Source: an uncultured bacterium
GTDB lineage: Bacteria; Verrucomicrobiota; Kiritimatiellia; RFP12; UBA1067
NCBI GenBank assembly: GCA_902761035.1
Contig: CACWIW010000032.1
Location: forward strand, 1-41,919
DNA length: 41,919 nucleotides
Direction: 5' to 3'
Made by a program: the position numbers and the translations under genes
Part shown: one piece after another, positions 30,636-38,854 of the stretch
Numbering within the stretch: the first letter of the stretch is position 1
How the letters are laid out: each line of letters opens with the position of its first letter
Notes under the pieces: model-generated
What the model was told of the DNA's origin: nothing
Database searches by the model: none
Seen by the model: the letters and a program-made list of their open reading frames with translations, nothing else

Positions 30636-31372
30636 TTGATGTGTCCCAGTATGGTTTCTCCGGCCACCATGACCTGTCCGACGCGCACCTCCGGCTCCAC
30701 GCCGGAGGGCAGGTAGACGTCAAGGCGCGACCCGAAGCGGATGAGGCCGAAGCGTTCGGCCATGGAGAGGGAGTCTCCCTCTTTTACGAAAGGAACGATG
30801 CGTTTCGCGACGAGGCCCGCGATTTGCACGACGCCGTATTTCACGCCGGAGGGCGTCTCCATCAGGTAGCAGCAGCGTTCGTTGTCCGTGGACGCCTTGT
30901 CGAGCGAGGCGTTGAGGAACTTGCCGGGCACGTGCACCATCTTGAGGACCTTCGCGGCCGTGGGCGCGCGGTTCACGTGTACGTTCATCACGCTCATGAA
31001 TACGCTCACGCGCCAGTACTCGGCGGCGGGGTCGAGTCCGGCGGCCGCGGCGTCGAGCTCCGCCGGGAGCGCGTACTTGCCGATGAGGCAGATGCGTCCG
31101 TCGGCGGGCGAAAGCACGGCGCGGGGATCGTCCGGCGGATAGCGCTCGGGATCGCGGAAGAAAAGGAACACGCCGTAGCTCAGCAGGAACAGCGGCAGCA
31201 CGAACAGGCCGAGGATGGCTGCCGTGAGCGGGCAGTAGGGGAAGATCGCGATCACTCCTCCCGCAAAGAAGAAAGCGAGTACGAGCGCGGCCGTGCCGAA
31301 GCGCATTCCCTCGCGGTTGATGTGCGGGAACAGGTGCGCCGACGTTGAAAAATCTGGTTTGGGCATATTCAT
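30632..31372 (-). CDS. psd: Phosphatidylserine decarboxylase (short type)
   Basis: This 246-aa pyruvoyl enzyme converts phosphatidylserine to phosphatidylethanolamine. It has two hydrophobic segments near the N-terminus (about 25-75), FFRDPER, LSPADGRI, SVMNVHVNRAP, and the self-cleavage site Gly214-Ser215 in RFGSRLDV. I chose 31372 over a longer start at 31480, because a strong promoter lies between them (-10 at 31380-31385) and the upstream residues look non-coding. The ATG then lies 7 nt after the -10, so the message would be leaderless. ATG at 31366 is a second option. Confidence 0.9.
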   Translation of the reverse strand: MNMPKPDFSTSAHLFPHINREGMRFGTAALVLAFFFAGGVIAIFPYCPLTAAILGLFVLPLFLLSYGVFLFFRDPERYPPDDPRAVLSPADGRICLIGKYALPAELDAAAAGLDPAAEYWRVSVFMSVMNVHVNRAPTAAKVLKMVHVPGKFLNASLDKASTDNERCCYLMETPSGVKYGVVQIAGLVAKRIVPFVKEGDSLSMAERFGLIRFGSRLDVYLPSGVEPEVRVGQVMVAGETILGHIK

Positions 31373-31379
31373 GTATAGC

Positions 31380-31408
31380 ATTATCCCATTTTCTCGGCCG
31401 CTGTGCAA
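31380..31408 (-). promoter_or_regulatory. psd promoter, leaderless spacing
   Basis: Minus strand TTGCAC (31408-31403), a 17-bp spacer and GATAAT (31385-31380). The psd ATG at 31372 is 7 nt beyond the -10. Confidence 0.75.
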
Positions 31409-31443
31409 TACCAAATTCAAAAAGTTGTGACAAATCAGTTTCA

Positions 31444-31472
31444 TTGACGGCACGGTATGTGTGTGGTATACT
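31444..31472 (+). promoter_or_regulatory. Promoter of the VIT/VWA gene, leaderless spacing
   Basis: TTGACG (31444-31449), a 17-bp spacer and TATACT (31467-31472) preceded by TGG. The ATG at 31479 is 6 nt after the -10. It is divergent from psd. Confidence 0.82.
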
Positions 31473-31478
31473 GTCACC

Positions 31479-34091
31479 ATGAAAACTTTTTACATGACCC
31501 TTGCAACGGCCGCAACCGCCTTGGCGGCCAATGCCAAAACCATTATTCCGCGCCCGGTTCCAAGGCCGCTGCCCCCGCCGGTCATCCGCCCCGTCGACCT
31601 CCGTGCAGACGAAAAGCCCGTGGAAGTGGAGGCGAGCGCGGGGGCTGTCATCGAGGACAACGGACTATACAGGCGCATTCGGACGACGTTCACCTTCACC
31701 AATCCCAACTCTCGGCAGATGAGCGCGGACTTCGAGTTCCCGATTCCCGCCGACGCGACCGTGTGCGGCTACGCGCTCGAGGTCAACGGCACGATGGTGC
31801 CCGGCGTGGTGTGCGGTAAGGAGAAGGCCCGCGTCGCGTTCGAGAGCGAGAAGGCGAAGCGCGTGGACCCCGGCATCGTCGAGCACGTGGCGGGCAACGT
31901 GTGGAAGACGCGCATCTTCCCGCTCATGCCCAAGAAGCCGCGCAAGGCCGAGGTCGATTACATCGTGCCGCTTGCCGAAGCGGCAGGAGTGCCGCTTCCC
32001 CAAGTGGTCTACGAGCGCGACGGCGACGACGTGTTCGTGGGCGAGCGCGCGGCGGAGGCGGTTGCGCCCGTGTCCATGAAGGAGAAGATCGCCGCCTTCA
32101 CGAAGGGCACGATCGTGTGGGACGCAAGCGGCAGCGCGGAGTCCCAGTCCGCCGCGTGGCGCAAGAAGCTCGAGTCGCTCCCCGAGAAGGGCGAGTGGAG
32201 TCTCATCGTGTTTCGCAACGATTGCCAGACGATCCCGCGTGTCAAGGGACTCGCGAAGGAGAAGTTGCTCAAGGAGATCGACGGCCTCGTCTACGACGGT
32301 GGTACGGACATCGCGACGGCGCTGCGCCTTCTCGGCTCGGCGGATTTCCCGCTTCCTGCGTTGCTTTTCACGGACGAGATCGACACGCTCGGCCTTACGG
32401 CCCCGCAGTATGACGACCGCCTCGACATCATCGTGGCGAGTCGGGATGACGTGCCCGCGCGCCCCGTCACGGTGCGCCGTCTCGCGAAGGGCGAGAAGCT
32501 GCCCGACGGCGTGACGGTCAAGGAAGGGAAGCTGCTCGCGACAGCCTGGGCCGCGAACCGCGTGAAAGACCTTTCCGCGCAGGCGGAGAACCGCGCGGAG
32601 GAGTTCCTCGCCCTCGGCCGTCGCTACGGAGTGGCGAGCGCCGTGACGAGCCTGATCGTGCTCGAGTCGCTTGAGCAGTACCTAGAGCACAAGATCGAAC
32701 CGCCGAAGAGCATGAGTTTCTATGATGAGTGGGTGAGGCGCCGCGCGGCCGAGGACGACCAGATCGCCGCTAAGGAGAAGCAGGCTGAGCACGAACGTGA
32801 CTTGCTGCGTCTCTGGAAAGAGCGCGTGGAGTGGTGGAAGAACCCGGTTCCGCCGAGGCGCACGCCGAAGAGCGGACTGTTCGGTACCGCCGCCGCGGGT
32901 GCCGCGTCCGCGCTTGCCGTCGGTGCTGCGCCACGTCAACGCTCCATGCACATGAGGAATTCGATGGCCATGGACATGGCCGTGGCCGAATCCGCCGCGC
33001 CCGCATCGGCGATGGCGGAAGAGGAATCGGCTAGGTATAGCATGGTGCGCAGCGTTTCCGCAGGGTGGTCTGGTAGTGCTCGTGCCAAGTCCGCCCCCCG
33101 CCGCGGGTCGGCTGGTTCCGGCGGTGCGACGATCAAGCTTGCCGCGTGGAACCCGCAGACGCCTTATCTCAAGGCACTGGACGCCTGTGCCGACGGCGAC
33201 GCCGCCTACGCCGAGTACCTGCAACAGAAGAAGGTACACGGTTCGGCGCCGGCGTTCTACATGGACTGCGCGGGGCTCTTCTTCCGGAAAGACTGGCGTC
33301 TGCGCGGCTGGCGCATCCTCTCCAACATGGCCGAGTTCAAGCTCGAGGACGCCGCCGTGTGGCGCGCGATGGGGTGGCGTCTGCGCGAGGCGGGGCAGTA
33401 CAAAGAGGCCGAGATCTGCTTCCGCAAGGCGCTGAAGCTGCGCAACGAGGAAGGGCAGAGCCGCCGCGACCTCGCGCTTGTGCTCTCCGAGTCCGGAAAG
33501 GCCGCGAAGAACGCGGCCGCGCTCACCGAGGCGATGGCGTTGCTGAAGGAGGCCGCTTTCACCAACTTTGCGCGCCGTAGCGGACGCCGCTCGAACGACC
33601 GCCAGGTGAGCATCGTCGCCCTGGAGGAGCTGAACGCGCTCATCGCCTGGTGCAATGCCGTGACGTGGCCGGACGCCGCGCGGCCGACTGTGCCGGAAAT
33701 GGATGCCGCATATCGGCGCGATCTGCCGACCAAGATCAGAATCGTCCTATCCTGGGACGCCGACGAGACGGACATCGACCTGCACGTTCTCGAGCCTGAC
33801 GGCGAGGAGGCATACTACAGCCATCGGCGCACGTCGACAGGCGGATTTGTTTCGGAGGACGTCACTACGGGTTACGGTCCCGAGGAATACCTCCGCAAGG
33901 AGGGGCTCGGCACGTTCAAGGTGCTTTCCAACTACTTCGCCTCGCACCAGACCGCGCTCACCGGCGCCACAACCGTGACGGCCACGGTCTACACGGACTG
34001 GGGCACGGCGGCGGAGAAAATCAAAATCCTGACGCTCCGCCTCGATAAGCCGAAGGACAAGCACCTCATCGGCGAAATCGCGGTAGAATGA
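31479..34091 (+). CDS. Exported VIT/VWA protein with DUF2135 domain
   Basis: This 870-aa protein has a signal peptide (MKTFYMTLATAATALAANA). A VIT domain (about 40-165; FTFTNPNSRQMSADFEFPIP) is followed by a VWA-like domain (about 205-330) with the metal site Asp215-Ala-Ser217-Gly-Ser219 and LVYDGGTDIATALRLL. A Met/Ala/Ser-rich low-complexity linker (about 475-560), TPR-like helices (about 610-690) and DUF2135 (about 750-868; VLSWDADETDIDLHVLEPDG) complete it. These proteins are probably periplasmic or surface adhesion scaffolds; the exact role is unknown. I chose 31479 over GTG 31461 because the promoter lies inside the longer form. Confidence 0.82.
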   Translation: MKTFYMTLATAATALAANAKTIIPRPVPRPLPPPVIRPVDLRADEKPVEVEASAGAVIEDNGLYRRIRTTFTFTNPNSRQMSADFEFPIPADATVCGYALEVNGTMVPGVVCGKEKARVAFESEKAKRVDPGIVEHVAGNVWKTRIFPLMPKKPRKAEVDYIVPLAEAAGVPLPQVVYERDGDDVFVGERAAEAVAPVSMKEKIAAFTKGTIVWDASGSAESQSAAWRKKLESLPEKGEWSLIVFRNDCQTIPRVKGLAKEKLLKEIDGLVYDGGTDIATALRLLGSADFPLPALLFTDEIDTLGLTAPQYDDRLDIIVASRDDVPARPVTVRRLAKGEKLPDGVTVKEGKLLATAWAANRVKDLSAQAENRAEEFLALGRRYGVASAVTSLIVLESLEQYLEHKIEPPKSMSFYDEWVRRRAAEDDQIAAKEKQAEHERDLLRLWKERVEWWKNPVPPRRTPKSGLFGTAAAGAASALAVGAAPRQRSMHMRNSMAMDMAVAESAAPASAMAEEESARYSMVRSVSAGWSGSARAKSAPRRGSAGSGGATIKLAAWNPQTPYLKALDACADGDAAYAEYLQQKKVHGSAPAFYMDCAGLFFRKDWRLRGWRILSNMAEFKLEDAAVWRAMGWRLREAGQYKEAEICFRKALKLRNEEGQSRRDLALVLSESGKAAKNAAALTEAMALLKEAAFTNFARRSGRRSNDRQVSIVALEELNALIAWCNAVTWPDAARPTVPEMDAAYRRDLPTKIRIVLSWDADETDIDLHVLEPDGEEAYYSHRRTSTGGFVSEDVTTGYGPEEYLRKEGLGTFKVLSNYFASHQTALTGATTVTATVYTDWGTAAEKIKILTLRLDKPKDKHLIGEIAVE

Positions 34092-34110
34092 CAGTCTGAA
34101 AAATTCCGCA

Positions 34111-34137
34111 AATAACACTACCCCTAGCACGTTATTT
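34111..34137 (+). terminator. Weak terminator-like hairpin
   Basis: AATAAC (34111-34116) and GTTATT (34131-34136) enclose a 14-nt loop and are followed by TTCT. It is a weak candidate between the VIT/VWA and DUF2723 genes. Confidence 0.25.
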
Positions 34138-34141
34138 TCTG

Positions 34142-34147
34142 TATAAT
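34142..34147 (+). promoter_or_regulatory. -10 element of the DUF2723 gene
   Basis: TATAAT with no convincing -35. The leader of about 28 nt contains GAGAGGA, 8 nt before the ATG at 34182. Confidence 0.5.
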
Positions 34148-34181
34148 AACTGTTTTTGAAACACCAGAGAGGAATTGGTAA

Positions 34182-36077
34182 ATGGGTATGCCAGATAATG
34201 CTAAGAAAACTGCGGCTGCGGCGAATGCCACGGCGCAGACCTCAGTTGTGGAGAAGAAGCCGTTTGGGATGTCGCCAGGCGGCATGTTGTGGTTTGCGGC
34301 ATTGGGATCGTCGCTTCTTGCGCTTTTGGTATATGGCTGCACGCTTGCGCAGTATCTCTACCCAGGCGAGTCGGCCGCGCTATTCACCCAGTGGATGGGG
34401 CTTGAGTCGCTTCACTTGCCGCTCCACCCGGTATGGGGATGGATTGCCAAATCCATCGGCGGCGGGTCGGCAGTGGGCCTCAACGTGCTTGGCCTCGTGT
34501 GTGGCGTGCTGTCCGCAGGGTTCCTCTGCTATCTGGTCGGGTTCTTTGTGTTCCAGACGATTGATCATGAGGACGTTGCCAAGTATGATGTCCAGGCGTC
34601 GCTGGTTGCGGGCATTGGGGCATCTGCAATGTTCATCTTCTCGACTGCGACGTGGATGGCGTCGACGCATCTGGACGTGCGCCAGTTCGACGTGTTCTTC
34701 GCGCTGGCGACGTTCATGCTGTACATTCCACTCGTGCGTTTCCCGCACCTTACATACGCCATGTCGCCCGTCATCGGGTTCGCCGTGGCGGTTGGCTTGC
34801 TAGAAGGGGCGATATTCGTGCCGCTAATGCCTGTGTTCTTGCTGGCGCTTGTTGCGACTGTTGTAAAGAATGGTTTTAAGTTCTACGTGCCAACAGCGCT
34901 CTTTCTGGTGGCGTTTGTGGCAGGCTATCTGTATCTGTCGATCAGCGTAGCGGACGAGTTCATGCTGCTGCCGAGCGCGGCGGACGGCGAATACAAGTCT
35001 GCCTCGGACGTGCTGTGGGCGTGCGTGAATTCCTGCAAACACGAGATTCACGGGTGGATATTCCGGTCTGGCGGCCTCGTGGTCATCCTCCTCGCTGTCC
35101 TGCCGTTCGTTGCCTGCGTTTTCGCAGCCTCGCGCGGGCTAAACAATGAGCGCTCATGGAGCCAGTACCTCTTCCACGCGGCTATGACAGTATGCTGTGT
35201 TCTGGCCACGGCAACCCCGCTTTCGCCGGACGGCATGGTCCGTCCCTTCGGTATGGTTCCCGTAGCGACAACGACGATCGTCGCGGCGACATGCGGGTAT
35301 CTGCTGGCATACTGGTTCCTTCTGGCGCGCGTGACGTTGCAGACTACGGATTTAGACGCCCAGAAGATACCAGTGCAGAATTTTGGCCGGAAGGCCGCAC
35401 CGTTTGTCGGTGGCGTCCTGACAATCTTGCTCATCCTTGCTGGGATCGTGAACGCATTTAGCCGCGAAGGCGACCGCGGCGAGTTTGCGGACGCCTGCGC
35501 CAACGAACTGCTCGACCGCCTGGGAACGCGCACATGGTTGATCACTGACGGACAGCTGGACGCGCATCTGCGCGTGGCCGCAGCCGCGCGCAGGCAGGAA
35601 CTGAACATCATCTGCATCAAGCCGCGCAAGGAGTCGGAATATAAGGCATACTGCAAGCAGATTGCGGATCTGCTAGAGGAAAAGAAAATCTCGGCCGGCG
35701 AAAAGACGGACAAAGACCTGTCCTTCACGCTCAGGGAACTTGGCATGGTCGAGTTCCTTAAGATGTGGTTCAAGAACGATTCGGAAATAACGAAGCACGT
35801 TGCAGTCTTCGGGTGGCCGGACTTCTGGCTCTGGGGTGAATGTCGTCCGGTACCGGAATGCCTTTTCTTCGGCGGAGCCAAGGACATCAAATCGGTCGAC
35901 GTTTTGAAGGTCAAAGCCGATTTCGAGGCGTTCTGGGAGAAGATGAAGCCGATCCTCGGCTCCGACAGCCGTAAGGGGTCGCGCGAAATCCGTAATACCG
36001 ATGACCCGGCGGACCGCAACCGGCTTGAACTGAGGCGACCGGCCACGACGTTGAGGCATACGAGATGTACGAACTAG
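34182..36077 (+). CDS. DUF2723-like membrane protein (probably truncated)
   Basis: This 631-aa protein has about 11-12 predicted membrane helices (residues 30-440). The first periplasmic loop, YPGESAALFTQWMGLESLHLPLHPVWGWI, resembles DUF2723/protein O-mannosyltransferase-like proteins. A soluble part (about 440-610) follows. After residue 610 (NRLELRR) the sequence becomes an Arg/Thr-rich tail (PATTLRHTRCTN). In the next frame, TEATGHDVEAYEMYE runs straight into the TPR protein at 36065. I think an indel (loss of about 40-60 nt plus a frame change) split one gene, because relatives carry TPRs on the same chain. If real, the TPR part would need reinitiation. Its substrate is unknown; an inner-membrane glycosyltransferase role is inferred. 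Confidence 0.6.
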   Translation: MGMPDNAKKTAAAANATAQTSVVEKKPFGMSPGGMLWFAALGSSLLALLVYGCTLAQYLYPGESAALFTQWMGLESLHLPLHPVWGWIAKSIGGGSAVGLNVLGLVCGVLSAGFLCYLVGFFVFQTIDHEDVAKYDVQASLVAGIGASAMFIFSTATWMASTHLDVRQFDVFFALATFMLYIPLVRFPHLTYAMSPVIGFAVAVGLLEGAIFVPLMPVFLLALVATVVKNGFKFYVPTALFLVAFVAGYLYLSISVADEFMLLPSAADGEYKSASDVLWACVNSCKHEIHGWIFRSGGLVVILLAVLPFVACVFAASRGLNNERSWSQYLFHAAMTVCCVLATATPLSPDGMVRPFGMVPVATTTIVAATCGYLLAYWFLLARVTLQTTDLDAQKIPVQNFGRKAAPFVGGVLTILLILAGIVNAFSREGDRGEFADACANELLDRLGTRTWLITDGQLDAHLRVAAAARRQELNIICIKPRKESEYKAYCKQIADLLEEKKISAGEKTDKDLSFTLRELGMVEFLKMWFKNDSEITKHVAVFGWPDFWLWGECRPVPECLFFGGAKDIKSVDVLKVKADFEAFWEKMKPILGSDSRKGSREIRNTDDPADRNRLELRRPATTLRHTRCTN

Positions 36078-37528
36078 TCCTCGGAGCAATTGACTGCGAC
36101 AACATCTGCGCACTGTTCAACGTATATGAGATTTTCCGATCAGGAAAGGAGAAGAACGTCAAGAGAGACGTCGCCGTGCGCCGGCGCGAAATCGAACGGC
36201 AGATCAAGGAAGTCGTTGACGACCCGACTAGACGCTACAATCTCAGGTTGCTTTCAAGTTACTACGGGTACGTCCGTTCCCCAGAAATCTTCGTGCGTAG
36301 CGGTCTCAATTGGGCACGATCCGGCGAGATGGGTTACGCACTTGCGCATCTAAAGTACGCCATCGACCTTGCATCAGGTGACGAGCCTGCCAAGGAACTT
36401 TTAAACATGCTGGCCAGTTGCTACGCGCAGGAGGGGCAAATCGAGAAGTCCCGCGAGGCATATCTTGCCACACTGGAGAAAGATTCCGCTAACCATGAGG
36501 CTCTCATCGGACTTTGGCGGATTTCGCTTCAGGAAGGGGCGTTTGACAAGGCGAAGTCCTATCTCGAGCGGGCTGTCAAGGTGCCCACGAAGGAGGGGAC
36601 GATGCGCTTCGACGAGGCACTCCTGCACATAATGAACAACAACCTCGAGGAGGCGCGCCTGTCGCTCTCGAAGATCATCGACCTCCAGCCTCATTCCATT
36701 CAGGGATGGGCGCTCCTCGCCGGCGTCATACTCCAGCAGGCTGACAAGGCCGAAGACGCAAAACGGAAGCAGAAGATCCTCGCCGAGATCGACAACGTCA
36801 TCTTGCCCCGGATGGAAGCACTGGCCGATTCCCCGCGCAACTTCTTCGTACAGATGACGCGCGCGCTCGCGCTGATGCGGAAGGGGAACGACAAGGAGAC
36901 GCAGAAGAAGACGCGCACGGCGCTTGAACTCGCCTGGATGAGCCGTCCCGTAGTCAGCGTCGGCGCAATGGTGCTTGAATACGACTACCGCCTGCTCGAT
37001 CCCGAGAGTGCCGAACGCCATGCTCTCCAAATCATCCGACTGGAATCCGAGCATGCGTTCGCCAACTGGATCATGGGGTCGATTCGCATGAGAGAGGGCA
37101 AGATGCCTGAAGCCGAGAAGTACCTGCGTACCTCCGTCGCCGCGCCACGTCCGCTCGCCGCCGCGCAAAACGACCTCGCCGAGCTTCTCCGCCAGAGCGA
37201 TCGCTTGCCGGAGGCTGAGAAATACGCGCGCGAAGCCAAGAGCACCGACCCCAAGCTCTACGTTGCCTGGGAGACGCTGTGCGCCACGCTCCTCGACCAG
37301 AACAAGAACCTTGACGAGGCAGAACAGTGCATCCAGAAGGCCATCGAGCTGGCGAATGGACAAGATGCCCGAATGCTGCTGACACTTGCGCGCGTGCAGC
37401 TTGCGAAGAAGGACCTTGTCAAGGCTCGCAGTACGCTCCGTTCGCTCGGTAAGCGCCGTGACGAGCTCACCGCCGAGCGTGACCGCGCCGCGTACGACGA
37501 ACTTCTTAAGAAGGCACAGGGCAAGTAG
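36065..37528 (+). CDS. Tetratricopeptide repeat protein (likely C-terminal half of the DUF2723 gene)
   Basis: This 487-aa soluble protein is made of about ten TPR-like helix pairs, for example LLNMLASCYAQEGQIEKSREAYLATLEKD, LIGLWRISLQEGAFDKAKSYLERAV and YVAWETLCATLLDQNKNLDEAEQCI. It lacks a signal peptide. It overlaps the upstream gene by 13 nt in another frame. The frame stays open upstream to 36029, and the residues there are TPR-like, which supports a split gene. GAGG 8 nt before 36065 could permit reinitiation if the split is real. The downstream Trp-rich gene begins 15 nt after its stop. Confidence 0.7.
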   Translation: MYELVLGAIDCDNICALFNVYEIFRSGKEKNVKRDVAVRRREIERQIKEVVDDPTRRYNLRLLSSYYGYVRSPEIFVRSGLNWARSGEMGYALAHLKYAIDLASGDEPAKELLNMLASCYAQEGQIEKSREAYLATLEKDSANHEALIGLWRISLQEGAFDKAKSYLERAVKVPTKEGTMRFDEALLHIMNNNLEEARLSLSKIIDLQPHSIQGWALLAGVILQQADKAEDAKRKQKILAEIDNVILPRMEALADSPRNFFVQMTRALALMRKGNDKETQKKTRTALELAWMSRPVVSVGAMVLEYDYRLLDPESAERHALQIIRLESEHAFANWIMGSIRMREGKMPEAEKYLRTSVAAPRPLAAAQNDLAELLRQSDRLPEAEKYAREAKSTDPKLYVAWETLCATLLDQNKNLDEAEQCIQKAIELANGQDARMLLTLARVQLAKKDLVKARSTLRSLGKRRDELTAERDRAAYDELLKKAQGK

Positions 37529-37543
37529 CGAGAGGGAATGGCC

Positions 37544-38854
37544 ATGCGGGCGAACGCCATTGCCGGATTTGCGGCGCTTGCCGCGCTCGCGGTCTTGCCC
37601 ATTTCCGCTGCGGACGTGGAGGCCGAAGAGGCCCGTACGGGCGGAAGGGGACGCTCCCACTGGCATGTCGGCCCGTTCTTCGAGTACCGCCGCGCCGAAC
37701 CCGGCCCGGCCACGTTCTGGGCGGTGCGTCCGTTCTACTCCCAGGTGCGCGACCCTGCCACGCATACCGTAACGCGCGACGTTCTCTGGCCCCTCGGCGC
37801 CTACCATTACCACAACGACGCCTCATGGTACCGCGCTCTCATCGCATACGGCGACGCGCGCGACGGCGATCCTTCCTGGAGCTTCAACATTTTCCCGCTC
37901 TGGTTCTGCGGTAAGGACCGCGCGGGCGATGGCTACTGGGGCGCGTTCCCGTTCTACGGCGAACATCCGCATTTCCTCTTCATGGACGATTGGCAGTTCG
38001 TTCTCTGGCCCATTTGGCAGACGTACACGGTGAAGGGCGTGCGCAGCCGCGGCGTCCTCTGGCCCTTCGTCACCTGGCGGGACGCGCCGCGCGAGGGGCT
38101 GGGCGTGTGGCCCATCTGGGGTACGGCTCGCCAGCGCGAGAGCAGCCACGGCTACTGTCTCTGGCCGATCGCCACGTGGGCATCATACGACGAGGACCGT
38201 GATACTTCTGCTGCCGGATGGTCATGGATGGGCTGGCCGCTCTACGGACAGATCCGCCGTGCGCGGGAGAAGCAGGACCTTTTCCTGCCGCCGTTCTTCT
38301 CATACACCCGCACGGACTCGGCCACGCGCTGGCGGCTCCCGTGGCCCCTTGTGGAGGTGCTGCGCTCATCCACCCGTGACCGCACCAACATTTGGCCGTT
38401 CTGGGAGTCGGTGCACGGCTATCCGTACACCTCCGGCAAGGAGCGTAAACCCGAGGAACGCACCTGGCGCGTAGGCTGGCAGCTGATTGAGAGCACCACT
38501 CTCACGACCGACCGCACTCGGGAGGCCCGTTTCAACTTTTTCCCGTTCTGGACGCATGAGCGCCGCACCGTGCAGGCGAAGGACGGCACGTCGCAGGAGA
38601 TCGCATCCTACATGCGCCTATGGCCGTTCTGGAGTTGCGAGACGAATAAGGGCCTCTCCCATCACCGCGTGTTGGAGCTAATTCCGATTCGTCACATGGA
38701 GGGCATAGACCGCAACTTGTCGCCGTTCTGGACGTTCTGGGAGAGCCGCACCCGTCCCGACGGACGCACCCGCCACTCGATTTTCTGGAACTTCATAACG
38801 TGGCACACCGGCGAGAAAAAAGACTCAGGTCCCGTTTCTCATGCGCGGCAGTGA
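37544..38854 (+). CDS. Exported Trp-rich LWPxW repeat protein
   Basis: This 436-aa protein has a signal peptide (MRANAIAGFAALAALAVLPISAADV). The rest is built of about 15 repeats with a W/L-P-[FIL]-[WYF] core, such as LWPIWQ, LWPFVTW, VWPIWG, LWPIATW, GWPLYG, IWPFWE, FFPFWTHE and LWPFWSCE, spaced 20-30 residues apart. Between them are acidic/basic turns. Trp content is very high. A beta-propeller or outer-membrane beta-barrel is plausible; I do not recognise a named family. GAGGGA 6 nt before 37544 chose that ATG over 37538. The 3' end overlaps trkH tail to tail by 30 nt. It probably belongs to the DUF2723-TPR transcript. Confidence 0.7.
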   Translation: MRANAIAGFAALAALAVLPISAADVEAEEARTGGRGRSHWHVGPFFEYRRAEPGPATFWAVRPFYSQVRDPATHTVTRDVLWPLGAYHYHNDASWYRALIAYGDARDGDPSWSFNIFPLWFCGKDRAGDGYWGAFPFYGEHPHFLFMDDWQFVLWPIWQTYTVKGVRSRGVLWPFVTWRDAPREGLGVWPIWGTARQRESSHGYCLWPIATWASYDEDRDTSAAGWSWMGWPLYGQIRRAREKQDLFLPPFFSYTRTDSATRWRLPWPLVEVLRSSTRDRTNIWPFWESVHGYPYTSGKERKPEERTWRVGWQLIESTTLTTDRTREARFNFFPFWTHERRTVQAKDGTSQEIASYMRLWPFWSCETNKGLSHHRVLELIPIRHMEGIDRNLSPFWTFWESRTRPDGRTRHSIFWNFITWHTGEKKDSGPVSHARQ

